NCBI GenBank assembly: GCA_041744735.1
Contig: JBGTKH010000052.1
Coordinates: 1-11,989, forward strand
Reading direction: 5' to 3'
Length of the DNA: 11,989 nt
Origin: JBGTKH01 sp041744735
GTDB taxonomy: Bacteria > Planctomycetota > Planctomycetia > Pirellulales > Pirellulaceae
This document shows positions 1-6,861 of the stretch, piece after piece. The position numbers were made by a program, and so were the translations under genes. How positions within the stretch are numbered: the stretch's first letter is position 1; each line of letters opens with the position of its first letter. The notes beneath the pieces are model-generated. The model was given only the letters and a program-made list of their open reading frames with translations. It was not told the origin of the DNA and did no database searches.

Positions 1-1634
1 CCGCGGCCCAAGTGGCTGAGGTCTCGCCAGAAAAGAATGCGAGGCGCTTCGCTGGACGCATCCCAAATCACTTCTGTGCGCGCGGCCGCGCTGCCGTCTT
101 GAATGTAACCCACGACTTGTGCGCGATACACGTCGCCGCCGACACACACAAACGGCATCAGCGCCTGCATCTCGTCGAGCGTAACGATGGCCTCGGTGAG
201 AATCCACGTTTCGTGCTGCCGATTGGCGTCGTCTTCGCTCGGCTGTGCGCTGCGGCGGCTGATGATCTCGCTGACGATTGTCTCGTTCATGCCGGGAATG
301 CCCATCAGAATCGCGCGCGGTGCTTGATTGATGTTGATGCGGCCCGGAATCTCCGCCGCGGGATTGATTGTCAGGCGGTCCATAAGCTGCGGCAAGTAAA
401 TGCCCATGCCGACTTCGGTGAACGGCGACGCTAGATTCGTCGCCTCGCGGTCGCCGGTGAACGTGACGCTGACGTTCTTACCGATCAAATCAAGCACCTG
501 AGTTAGCGTCCCTTGTTCAGTTCCCGGTTTGGTAAGGTCCAACTGCTGGCCCGGTGCGCTGGCCGGCGTCTCTGAACTGCTATTGGAGGGACCATTCTGT
601 CGATAAGCCACGATGAACGTCGCCCAGTCGGCGCCGAACTCGCTGCTCAACTGGTCATAAAGCTGCTGCATGTCGTCGGTGTTGACGTAGATCCGTGGCT
701 GGCCAATGGCATCGATGTTGCCTTCCTTGCTGTGCAGCGTCATGTACGCCACCCAGCCGCGGTCCAACGAACCATCGGGAAAGGAAGCTTGCAACAGCGC
801 CGCGTCCTGCATTTCGCTGGGGTCGATCATGCCGTTGCGATTCGCGTCGGCACCGAACAGCAGTTGCGGCACGACGCCACGCACCAGCAATAACTCTTCC
901 ACCGTGTCCAGCGGACCGTTCTTCGGCGCGTAAGGCGGTTGCAATGTGGAATAGAAGTCCGCCTCGGCGCCGTATTCGCGCGGCTCCTCGTCCTCGTCGA
1001 TCCAGTCCAAAATCGCGTCGGCAATCTCCTCGGTCATGCCGGGCAGCGCCATCAGTAACTGCCGGCCAGTGTCTTCCGTCAAACCTGTAACTGCCGACAG
1101 AGCCGCCGAGGGTTGTTGTCCGGTATTGCCTATCGCTTGAATTGCACTTGTCGTTTGCGTCGAGCTTGTTGTTGGGCCTGTGCCTCCCTGGGTCGAGCCG
1201 CCGGCTTGTTGTGTCAAGTTTCCTAGCTCGCCCGTGCTTGCCGACTCAGCATTACTCAGCAACAGCGCATTCAAATTAAGCCGCGTGGATTCGTCCTCCA
1301 AACCGAACCGCACGCCGCCCCACTTGCCTTCCTCGTCCATCGCCGGCGACACGACGCTGACCCGGCCGCGCAGCGCCGGGTCTAGATCATCGGCGACCAG
1401 CACGCCGCGGAATTGCAATTGATTGTCGTAAGTGCCGCCCGCCGCCAATCGCGTGCTTTCGGTCTCCGCCAAGAACAGCGACACCGACTCGACGCCCGAA
1501 TCGACCAGCGCTCGGGCCTGAATCTGCCGGCCGTTCAATTGCGCCGCCTCGTAATGCGCCAGCATCATTTCGCTGAACGTATACGCCGCCAGCGCCAACA
1601 CCACGATCACAATCAGCACGATCACCAACACCAT
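1..1634 (-). CDS. gspK: GspK-like type II secretion minor pseudopilin (partial, C-terminus beyond the window)
   Basis: About 544 codons are open on the minus strand and run off the left edge. From the ATG at 1634 the protein starts MVLVIVLIVIVVLALAAYTF, a hydrophobic pseudopilin-type N-terminal helix, followed by SEMMLAHYEA. Residues 109-126 (RFGLEDESTRLNLNALLL) match the GspK region before the globular domain. A low-complexity Ser/Thr/Gln/Gly linker covers about 128-180. A helix-hairpin-helix segment follows (LPGMTEEIADAILDWIDED, about 197-215, then EPREYGAEADFYS and NGPLDTVEELLLVRGV), as in GspK. An EF-hand-like loop DANRNGMIDPSE lies at about 263-274. A second hairpin-helix (GRININQAPRAILMGIPGMN) lies near bases 275-350. 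In the family, GspK caps the pseudopilus tip in the inner membrane and periplasm. The start is uncertain: the reading frame continues upstream as RSCRRADRCG before the hydrophobic helix, which looks like a prepilin leader, but the only usual start codon near it is GTG at 1718, inside a repeat and without a clear ribosome site. No other type II secretion genes are visible here. Confidence 0.85.
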   Translation of the reverse strand, partial: MVLVIVLIVIVVLALAAYTFSEMMLAHYEAAQLNGRQIQARALVDSGVESVSLFLAETESTRLAAGGTYDNQLQFRGVLVADDLDPALRGRVSVVSPAMDEEGKWGGVRFGLEDESTRLNLNALLLSNAESASTGELGNLTQQAGGSTQGGTGPTTSSTQTTSAIQAIGNTGQQPSAALSAVTGLTEDTGRQLLMALPGMTEEIADAILDWIDEDEEPREYGAEADFYSTLQPPYAPKNGPLDTVEELLLVRGVVPQLLFGADANRNGMIDPSEMQDAALLQASFPDGSLDRGWVAYMTLHSKEGNIDAIGQPRIYVNTDDMQQLYDQLSSEFGADWATFIVAYRQNGPSNSSSETPASAPGQQLDLTKPGTEQGTLTQVLDLIGKNVSVTFTGDREATNLASPFTEVGMGIYLPQLMDRLTINPAAEIPGRININQAPRAILMGIPGMNETIVSEIISRRSAQPSEDDANRQHETWILTEAIVTLDEMQALMPFVCVGGDVYRAQVVGYIQDGSAAARTEVIWDASSEAPRILFWRDLSHLGR

Positions 1635-1685
1635 GCCGCAACGATCCGCCCGGCGGCAGGAACGATCTCGTATACGAAGATTGTC

Positions 1686-1730
1686 GTAGCGGAATTCGTG
1701 AGAATTCCGAAGTTTCACAACTTCGGCTAC
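1686..1730. repeat. Double-hairpin palindromic repeat, copy A
   Basis: A 45-base element with an outer stem GTAGC (1686-1690) / GCTAC (1726-1730) encloses two hairpins. The first is GGAATTC - GTGA - GAATTCC (1691-1708). The second is GAAGTT - TCAC - AACTTC (1709-1724). The loops GTGA and TCAC are complementary to each other, so the element is nearly palindromic as a whole and looks alike on both strands. Copy B at 6586-6630 matches at 38 of 45 positions directly, or 39 of 45 in inverted orientation, and the differences keep every stem paired. It overlaps the possible 5' extension of gspK. Its family is not identified here. Confidence 0.85.
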
Positions 1731-1899
1731 GGTTTTGACATGCCCGTTTTGAAAAGTTGCTTGCACGATGAGTCTCGAATGATTGCCGATGTGTGCCCTA
1801 TTCCTGTCATCATAATCTGACGGCGCCGCAGTACAACGAACCGGCCGCCGGCCGCCTCGTCATTCAACCCCAGTACGCGCTTGGCGTTTCGGGAAAGGA

Positions 1900-1983
1900 G
1901 GTCGGGAGTCTTTTTCCTGTCGGCGGAGGCCGGCGAGTGAATTGCAGCGGCGTTATCCGCCGACAGGAAAAAGACTCCCGACC
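1900..1983 (-). terminator. Perfect 28-bp inverted repeat just after the DUF1501 stop; possible terminator or 3' stabilising hairpin
   Basis: The arms at 1900-1927 and 1956-1983 are perfect reverse complements over 28 bases, separated by a 28-base spacer. Pairing stops at both ends (A1899/C1984 and G1928/A1955 do not pair). On the minus strand the stem begins 5 bases after the DUF1501 stop codon, so the operon transcript would end in a very stable hairpin. The arm contains GTCGGGAGTCTTTTTCCTG. There is no uridine run after the stem on the minus strand, so this is not a textbook intrinsic terminator. It could instead protect the RNA 3' end or be a dispersed mobile repeat. The inverted repeat itself is certain; the function is inferred. 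Confidence 0.5.
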
Positions 1984-1988
1984 CCATG

Positions 1989-3431
1989 TCACGCCAGAAT
2001 CGCTTGCACCACATGTCCGGACACGTCGGTCAGGCGGAAATCGCGGCCTTGGTAACGGTAGATCAGCCGTTCGTGGTCGATGCCCAGCAGATACAGCATC
2101 GTGGCGTGCAGGTCGTGAACGTGGACGATGTTTTCGACGGCGTTGTAGCCCAGCTCGTCGGTGGCGCCGTAAGTGATCCCGCCCTTGATCCCGCCGCCGG
2201 CGAGCCACAAGGAAAATCCTTTGATGTGGTGGTCGCGGCCGTTGCCTTGAGCCATCGGCGTGCGACCGAATTCGCCGCCCCAGACGACGAGCGTGTCGTT
2301 CAACATGTCGCGCTGCTTGAGATCGGTCAACAGCGCCGCGGCCGCTTGATCGACTTCTTTGGCAATCCCGGCAATCTGATCTTTGACGCCGCCGTGATGG
2401 TCCCAGTCGCGATGGTAGAGCTGGATGAACCGCACGCCGCGTTCGGCCAATCGCCGCGCGAGCAAACAGTTGGCGGCGAACGAGCCGTCGCCGCCCTTGG
2501 TGCCGTACAGGTCGAGTACGTGCTGCGGCTCGTCCGTGACGTCCATCAGTCCCGGCACGCTGCTCTGCATTTTGAACGCCATCTCGTACTGCGCGATCCG
2601 CGTGGCGATTTCGGGGTCGTCGACCGTTTCGTCGTATAGCGCGTTGAGCGAACTGACCGCGTCGACCACGTCGCGCTGCTGACTTGCGTCCACGCCGTGC
2701 GGACGGTTGACGTACAGCACCGGATCGCCCTTTGAACGAAATTCGACGCCCTGGAATCGGCTGGGGAGAAAACCGCTGTGCCATTGGCGAGCGGCGATTG
2801 GCTGAGCCTGTCCGAATTTGCCGGTTGATGTCATCACGACAAAGCCGGGCAGGTCTTCGCACTCGCTGCCCAAACCGTACTGCACCCACGCGCCCATCGA
2901 CGGCCGGCCCGAGATCGTCGTGCCCGTGTTCATGAACGTGTGAGCCGGGTCGTGATTGATGGCCTCGGTCTGCATCGAGTTGATGATGCAAATCTCGTCG
3001 GCGATCGCGCCCACGTGCGGAAAGATCTCACAGATCCGCTGGCCCGATTGGCCGAACTGCTTAAACGGATGTTGCGGCGCGAAACACTTCAACTCTTTTC
3101 CTTGAAGCTGCGCGATCGGCTGGCCTTTGGTCAACGATTCGGGCATCGGCTGGCCGTGCATCTCGGCCAGCTTCGGCTTGAAGTCCAGCGTCTCTAAATG
3201 CGACGGCCCGCCCGCCATCGTTAGAAAAATCACACGCTTCACTTTCGGCGCAAAGTGCAGCGGATTGATTACGCCACGGCTTTTCACGTCATCGTCCGCC
3301 GCCGTCAACAGACTCGGGTTCAACAGCGTCGCCAGCGCCGTCGCGCCCAGACCTGTGGCGGTCCGCCTGAGAAAGGCTCGTCGAGTTTGTTGCGCGCGGA
3401 TCGCGTTGTCATTGTTAAACTTCATCGTCAC
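1989..3431 (-). CDS. DUF1501 family exported protein (Tat signal)
   Basis: A 480-residue protein with the twin-arginine signal TRRAFLRR at 16-23, followed by a hydrophobic stretch TATGLGATALATLLNPSLL, so export by the Tat pathway is predicted. The rest matches DUF1501, which belongs to the alkaline phosphatase/sulfatase-like fold: VIFLTMAGGPSHLETLDFKP (67-86), HDPAHTFMNTG (160-170), RDWDHHGG (341-348), VVWGGEFGRTP (382-392), GRDHHIKGFS (398-407) and HDLHATMLYLLG (439-450). The His and Asp residues in DWDHH, GRDHH and HDLH are the likely metal-site residues of the fold. The substrate is unknown. In planctomycetes DUF1501 genes usually follow a PSCyt/PSD1 gene; here a Uma2 gene sits between. 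The GTG start at 3431 overlaps the Uma2 stop (GTGA) and has AGGA six bases upstream. An ATG two codons in, at 3425, is the alternative. Length is normal for the family. Confidence 0.93.
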   Translation of the reverse strand: MTMKFNNDNAIRAQQTRRAFLRRTATGLGATALATLLNPSLLTAADDDVKSRGVINPLHFAPKVKRVIFLTMAGGPSHLETLDFKPKLAEMHGQPMPESLTKGQPIAQLQGKELKCFAPQHPFKQFGQSGQRICEIFPHVGAIADEICIINSMQTEAINHDPAHTFMNTGTTISGRPSMGAWVQYGLGSECEDLPGFVVMTSTGKFGQAQPIAARQWHSGFLPSRFQGVEFRSKGDPVLYVNRPHGVDASQQRDVVDAVSSLNALYDETVDDPEIATRIAQYEMAFKMQSSVPGLMDVTDEPQHVLDLYGTKGGDGSFAANCLLARRLAERGVRFIQLYHRDWDHHGGVKDQIAGIAKEVDQAAAALLTDLKQRDMLNDTLVVWGGEFGRTPMAQGNGRDHHIKGFSLWLAGGGIKGGITYGATDELGYNAVENIVHVHDLHATMLYLLGIDHERLIYRYQGRDFRLTDVSGHVVQAILA

Positions 3432-4075
3432 TCTTGATCCTCTTCAGTTGGTTTCCAAACGTCGGCGACAGCCAGCAAGCGTGCCAGCGGCAACTGGAAT
3501 CCGGGGAGTAGCGGCGTGATGTAGGTTTCGTTTTCTGTAACGACTTGTTCTGCCGCATCCGCTGGTCCTTCACGGAACACCGTCATCGTTCGGCGGAAGC
3601 GGTCGATGATCCAGTACTCGACGACGCCGATTCCTAAATAGTCGTGCCGCTTTTCCACGTAATCGCGCACGTAACTCCGCTTGCCGGCGGAAACGAACTC
3701 GACAACGATCGTTGGAACATCTTCTTTTGGTTTTGGCTGGCGGCCGAGCCCCGCCCAGATCACACGATCCGCTCTGCGCCGACTTTCCTGAATGTAAACA
3801 AATCGCTCAGGTAGCGTGGCGTCCAGCGAAGCACCTTGCGGGTGCTGCTCTTGATAGTTGCCGAGCAAACGTCCGAGTAATTCATTCGGACCGGCTTCCG
3901 ACTCGAGTGGAATAGGATTCACGACAAGCACTCCGTGAATTAGTTCGTAGCGATACAGATCGTCGTAATCCGTGATGCCGTCAAACTCCTCAGGCGTCAT
4001 GTGAATGCCGGCGCAGGCTAAACCGATTCGGGTCGCCGGCAGCTTGATCGTCGTGGGCATTTCGATGGTTGCCAT
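3428..4075 (-). CDS. Uma2 family protein (DUF820, restriction-endonuclease-like fold)
   Basis: 215 residues from the ATG at 4075. Features typical of Uma2: YRYELIHGVLVVNPIP (41-56), DATLPERFVY (85-94), RRADRVIWAG (100-109), PTIVVEFVSAGKRSYVRDYV (121-140), and EKRHDYLGIGVVEYWIIDRF (141-160). Asp103, Glu126 and a downstream Lys fit the PD-(D/E)XK nuclease pattern of the fold, so the active site looks intact. The cellular role of Uma2 proteins is poorly known, and nuclease activity is inferred from fold alone. The gene lies in the middle of the PSD1-DUF1501 operon. I chose the ATG at 4075 because AGGA lies eight bases upstream. An in-frame ATG at 4090 overlaps the PSD1 stop (ATGA) and is possible. 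Its TGA overlaps the GTG of the DUF1501 gene, which suggests coupled translation. Confidence 0.85.
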   Translation of the reverse strand: MATIEMPTTIKLPATRIGLACAGIHMTPEEFDGITDYDDLYRYELIHGVLVVNPIPLESEAGPNELLGRLLGNYQEQHPQGASLDATLPERFVYIQESRRRADRVIWAGLGRQPKPKEDVPTIVVEFVSAGKRSYVRDYVEKRHDYLGIGVVEYWIIDRFRRTMTVFREGPADAAEQVVTENETYITPLLPGFQLPLARLLAVADVWKPTEEDQE

Positions 4076-4086
4076 CGCCGTGTTCC

Positions 4087-6450
4087 TCATGACCGAGTAA
4101 TCGTCTCGTGCAAGTTCAAGATGACTCGTGCGATCGACATCCACGCGGCGAGTTCCGCAGCTTCCATGGCGCTGGGTGCGGCGGACTCGCCAACCTTGAG
4201 CACCTGCGCCGCGGCGGCCTCGTCGTCGGTGTATTGCTTCGAGTGTCTTTCGTAGAGCTCGCTTAGAATCTTCGTTTCGGCGTCGCTGGGCGCGCGGCCC
4301 AGTGCGTGACGATATGCGAATGTAATCCGATCAGGAACAGTCGAGCCGCCTTCGAGAACGATGCGCGCGGCGAACACGCGGGCCGCTTCGACGTACGTGG
4401 GATCGTTCAGCAGCACGAGCGCTTGCAGCGGCGTGTTGGAGCGCGGCCGCTGGACCGTGCACTCCTCGCGGCTCGGCGCGTCGAACGCCACCAGGCTCGG
4501 ATTCACAAACGTCCGCTGCCAGTACGTGTACATCCCGCGGCGATACAAATCCTCGCCGTGATCGTTCTGATACGTGCGTTTGGGGAAATTCAAATAGTCC
4601 CAGTAGCCGTCCGGCTGATACGGTTTGACGCTGGGGCCGCCGATCTTGCGCGTCAGCAGACCGCTCACGGCCAGCGCGTTGTCTCGCACCATCTCGGCAT
4701 CCAAACGATAGCGGTCCTGGCGGGCAAACCAATCGTTGGTCGGATCGCGCTCTTGCAACTCCCGGCTTGCCACCGACGTCTGCCGATACGTGCTCGACAT
4801 GACCATCAGCTTCAGCAGGTGCTTCACGTTCCAGCCGCTCTCGCGAAATTCGACGGCCAGCCAATCGAGCAGTTCCGGATGCGACGGGAATTCCCCCTGC
4901 GTGCCGAAATCGACCGGCGTCCGCACCAAGCCGTGGCCGAACGCCAGCTTCCACAAGCGATTGACAAAGACACGCGCCGTCAAGGGATTGTCCGCCGACA
5001 CAAGCCAGTTGGCCAAGTCCGACCGATTCGCGCGGCGTTCTTCCACACTCAGCCGCGACAGGAACCATGGCACGTCGGGTTGGACCACTTCGCCCGAATC
5101 GTCGAGCCAATTGCCGCGCGGCAGGATACGAATCGGGCGGGGCGTCACGGACACGCTGATCAGCGTCGCTGGGAACGCATCCTGCAGCGACTTCTTTTCC
5201 TGTTCGAGCTTTGCGATCTGCCCGCGCGTCTCGTCTGTCTCGGGCATCGTCTTGCGCAGCGAGGCCAATTGCTCCTCGATTTCTCCGAGCCGCGCCTCTT
5301 GATCCTTCGTCGGCAGCTTCACTTGATCCTGACGACCGACTCCCTTTTCCTGCACATCGGCGAAGAACGCGGCGAAGCTGTAAAAGTCGCGAGCCTTGAA
5401 CGGATCGAATTTGTGATCGTGACATTCTGCACAACCCAGCGTCGCTCCCAGCCAAACTTCCGACGCATTGCGGACGCGGTCGGCCGAATACTTGGCCACG
5501 TACTCTTTGGCCTGAGCGCCGCCTTCTTCGGTCGTCATCAGCAGCCGGTTGTAGCCCGACGCAATCTTCGTTTCCGTCGTTGCATCCGGCAGCAGGTCGC
5601 CGGCCAGTTGCTCGACGGTGAAATGATCGAACGGCTTGTTCTCGTTGAAGGCCGCAATCACGTAATCGCGATACGGAGCGAGGTCGCGGTGGTTGTCGCT
5701 GTGATAGCCGCCGGTGTCGGCGAAGCGCACCAGATCGAGCCAATACATGGCCATCCGCTCGCCGTAATGTTTTGAGGCCAGTAGCCGGTCGACCAGTTTT
5801 TCATAGGCTTGCGGCGAGTTGTCCGCCACGAACGCATCGATCTCCTGTGGCGGCGGCGGCAGTCCGGTCAAGTCGAACGACAAACGGCGAATCAGCGTTC
5901 GCTTGTCGGCTTCCTGCGAAGGTTTTAACTCGTGTGCTTCGTACTGAGCCGCGATGAAATTGTCGATCGGGTTCCGATTCCAAGAAGCGTTGGCAACTTG
6001 CAGCACTGTCGGCCGCACCGGTTTGACGTACGCCCAATGATCGTCGAACTTCGCCCCCTCGTCGATCCAGCGGCGGAGCAGACTGACTTGAGCCGCCGTC
6101 AGCCGCGGCTTCTTGGAATCGGGCGGCGGCATCAATATGTCCGCGTCGGTGCTCGCGACGCGCTCGATCAGTGAACTGTTCGCTGCGTCGCCCTCGATGA
6201 TCGCCGATTCCAGCGCCACTGCCCGCACATCGAGTCGCAGGTCGGCCTTCACTTGCTTTTGGTCCGGCCCGTGACAGGCATAGCAGTGATTCGATAGAAT
6301 CGGCTTGATCTGGCGGCTGTAACTGACCGGCCGCTGATTCACGTCGGCGGCCGATAATGCATTGCTGACGGTTACGCTCACCAACAACATGCCGGCAGCG
6401 AACGATCTGGGATAGGTGTGTTGAATGAGGGAGAGGAGAGACGGCGTCAC
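4087..6450 (-). CDS. PSCyt1-PSCyt2-PSD1 (DUF1549/DUF1553) planctomycete cytochrome-like protein
   Basis: 787 residues from a GTG at 6450. The N-terminus has a hydrophobic signal (SFAAGMLLVSVTVSNALSA) before ADVNQRPVSYSRQIKPILS. The PSCyt1 domain carries a c-type haem motif CYACH at 56-60 and LMPPP at about 106-110, where the Met could be the distal ligand. PSCyt2 (DUF1549) spans about 162-365, including LSFDLTGLPPPP and YGERMAMYWLDLVRFADTGG. A second CxxCH (CAECHDHKFDPF) lies at 340-351. A charged helical, probably coiled-coil, segment is at 383-426. PSD1 (DUF1553) spans about 476-731, including NPLTARVFVNRLWK, RRGMYTYWQRTFVNPS and SNTPLQALVLLNDP. The family is common in planctomycetes, usually next to DUF1501; an exported redox or polymer-related role is often suggested but unproven. 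A longer start at 6537 exists but would lie upstream of the predicted transcription start, and GGAGGA sits six bases before this GTG. Confidence 0.92.
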   Translation of the reverse strand: MTPSLLSLIQHTYPRSFAAGMLLVSVTVSNALSAADVNQRPVSYSRQIKPILSNHCYACHGPDQKQVKADLRLDVRAVALESAIIEGDAANSSLIERVASTDADILMPPPDSKKPRLTAAQVSLLRRWIDEGAKFDDHWAYVKPVRPTVLQVANASWNRNPIDNFIAAQYEAHELKPSQEADKRTLIRRLSFDLTGLPPPPQEIDAFVADNSPQAYEKLVDRLLASKHYGERMAMYWLDLVRFADTGGYHSDNHRDLAPYRDYVIAAFNENKPFDHFTVEQLAGDLLPDATTETKIASGYNRLLMTTEEGGAQAKEYVAKYSADRVRNASEVWLGATLGCAECHDHKFDPFKARDFYSFAAFFADVQEKGVGRQDQVKLPTKDQEARLGEIEEQLASLRKTMPETDETRGQIAKLEQEKKSLQDAFPATLISVSVTPRPIRILPRGNWLDDSGEVVQPDVPWFLSRLSVEERRANRSDLANWLVSADNPLTARVFVNRLWKLAFGHGLVRTPVDFGTQGEFPSHPELLDWLAVEFRESGWNVKHLLKLMVMSSTYRQTSVASRELQERDPTNDWFARQDRYRLDAEMVRDNALAVSGLLTRKIGGPSVKPYQPDGYWDYLNFPKRTYQNDHGEDLYRRGMYTYWQRTFVNPSLVAFDAPSREECTVQRPRSNTPLQALVLLNDPTYVEAARVFAARIVLEGGSTVPDRITFAYRHALGRAPSDAETKILSELYERHSKQYTDDEAAAAQVLKVGESAAPSAMEAAELAAWMSIARVILNLHETITRS

Positions 6451-6456
6451 AGTTTT

Positions 6457-6462
6457 TCCTCC
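6457..6462 (-). promoter_or_regulatory. Ribosome binding site deciding the GTG start of the PSD1 gene
   Basis: The minus strand reads GGAGGA, then six bases, then GTG at 6450. This is a near-ideal Shine-Dalgarno sequence and spacing. It places the start directly before the signal peptide and argues against the in-frame start at 6537, which would add 29 residues of non-signal sequence. Confidence 0.7.
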
Positions 6463-6523
6463 AACCAGAAAGCGTAAGTGGCAAGGCGGGTAAACGTTAG
6501 GCGGGTTGTCGGTGTCTTGTCGC

Positions 6524-6553
6524 ATTGTAGTTGGCATTTCCCGCGACGGTCAA
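6524..6553 (-). promoter_or_regulatory. Putative sigma-70-type promoter of the PSD1-Uma2-DUF1501 operon
   Basis: On the minus strand TTGACC (6553-6548) and TACAAT (6529-6524) are separated by 18 bases, each matching five of six consensus positions. Transcription would start near 6517, giving a leader of about 67 bases before the GTG at 6450. The position fits the GTG start and excludes the longer start at 6537. It is a sequence match only, and planctomycete promoter rules are less well known than those of Escherichia coli. Confidence 0.5.
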
Positions 6554-6568
6554 GCGAGTGGCCGGTGA

Positions 6569-6649
6569 GGTAGTGGTACATTTTGGTAGCCGAAGTCGTG
6601 AGACTTCGGAAGTGTCACCACTTCCGCTACGGCAACTTGTACCACTACC
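6569..6649. repeat. Double-hairpin palindromic repeat, copy B, enclosed by a 12-bp inverted repeat
   Basis: The core at 6586-6630 has the same plan as copy A: outer stem GTAGC/GCTAC, hairpin CGAAGTC - GTGA - GACTTCG (6591-6608), hairpin GAAGTG - TCAC - CACTTC (6609-6624). The loops are identical to copy A while stem bases differ in compensated pairs. Outside the core a perfect inverted repeat GGTAGTGGTACA (6569-6580) / TGTACCACTACC (6638-6649) adds another 12-bp stem that copy A lacks. It sits 15 bases upstream of the putative -35 box of the PSD1 operon and about 210 bases before the divergent gene. Confidence 0.85.
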
Positions 6650-6861
6650 GCCGGTGAAGCCGGTGAAGTCTCGTTCAGCCGTTGCCAACTGGGTCTCGAC
6701 TGACCCACCCGTAACTTCAGTCCTCACCTCGCATCCAACCGTTTGTCAGCCGCACTCCTCTCGCAGAGCGAGCGGCCCATATTGGCTTGCCTTGTCGCGC
6801 GCGAATTGCCACAATCGGTTGCCGCGACCAATTTCCATACACAGTATCATCAGGTGACTCG

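Larger units (their letters stand above)
1635..1988. other. Non-coding stretch between gspK and the DUF1501 gene
   Basis: No convincing gene is visible. The stretch holds a 10-bp palindrome TCGTATACGA at 1668-1677, double-hairpin repeat copy A at 1686-1730, and the long inverted repeat at 1900-1983. The middle (about 1735-1860) is less GC-rich than its surroundings. On the minus strand a short open frame there reads NAKRVLGLNDEAAGG, which faintly resembles the C-terminal end of an amidohydrolase, but it has no supporting context and I do not call it. If the true gspK start is the GTG at 1718, part of this stretch is coding. Confidence 0.6.
6451..6861. other. Divergent intergenic region between the PSD1 operon and the sulfite-oxidase-like gene
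   Basis: This stretch of about 410 bases holds the putative minus-strand promoter at 6524-6553 and the large structured repeat at 6569-6649. Immediately after it comes a 9-base tandem repeat GCCGGTGAA x2 at 6650-6667, with GCCGGTGA also at 6561-6568. A small palindrome CTCGC-AGA-GCGAG lies at 6760-6772. On the plus strand AGGTG stands five bases before the ATG at 6862. No convincing plus-strand promoter was found. Short open frames here have no recognisable protein features. Confidence 0.65.

Noticed and set aside
1809..1836. Possible minus-strand promoter for gspK (TTGTAC-16-TATGAT)
   Set aside because: The -10 match is fair, but the -35 matches only three of six positions and the spacing is short. 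It is not distinguishable from chance.
1727..2014. Short minus-strand open frame containing NAKRVLGLNDEAAGG, slightly like an amidohydrolase C-terminus
   Set aside because: It crosses the long inverted repeat, overlaps the DUF1501 end, lacks a start with a ribosome site, and the similarity is a single short motif.
1864..2991. Minus-strand open frame of 375 codons overlapping the DUF1501 gene
   Set aside because: It is an arginine-rich out-of-frame reading of the DUF1501 gene, with no recognisable motif.
4306..5775. Long plus-strand open frame of 489 codons opposite the PSD1 gene
   Set aside because: It is an antisense shadow in GC-rich DNA. The translation is Arg/His/Ala-rich with no domain, while the minus-strand frame has clear PSCyt2/PSD1 motifs.
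6815..6850. Possible plus-strand promoter before the sulfite-oxidase-like gene (TTGCCG-17-CAGTAT)
   Set aside because: Both boxes are weak, and the -10 would lie almost on the ribosome site.
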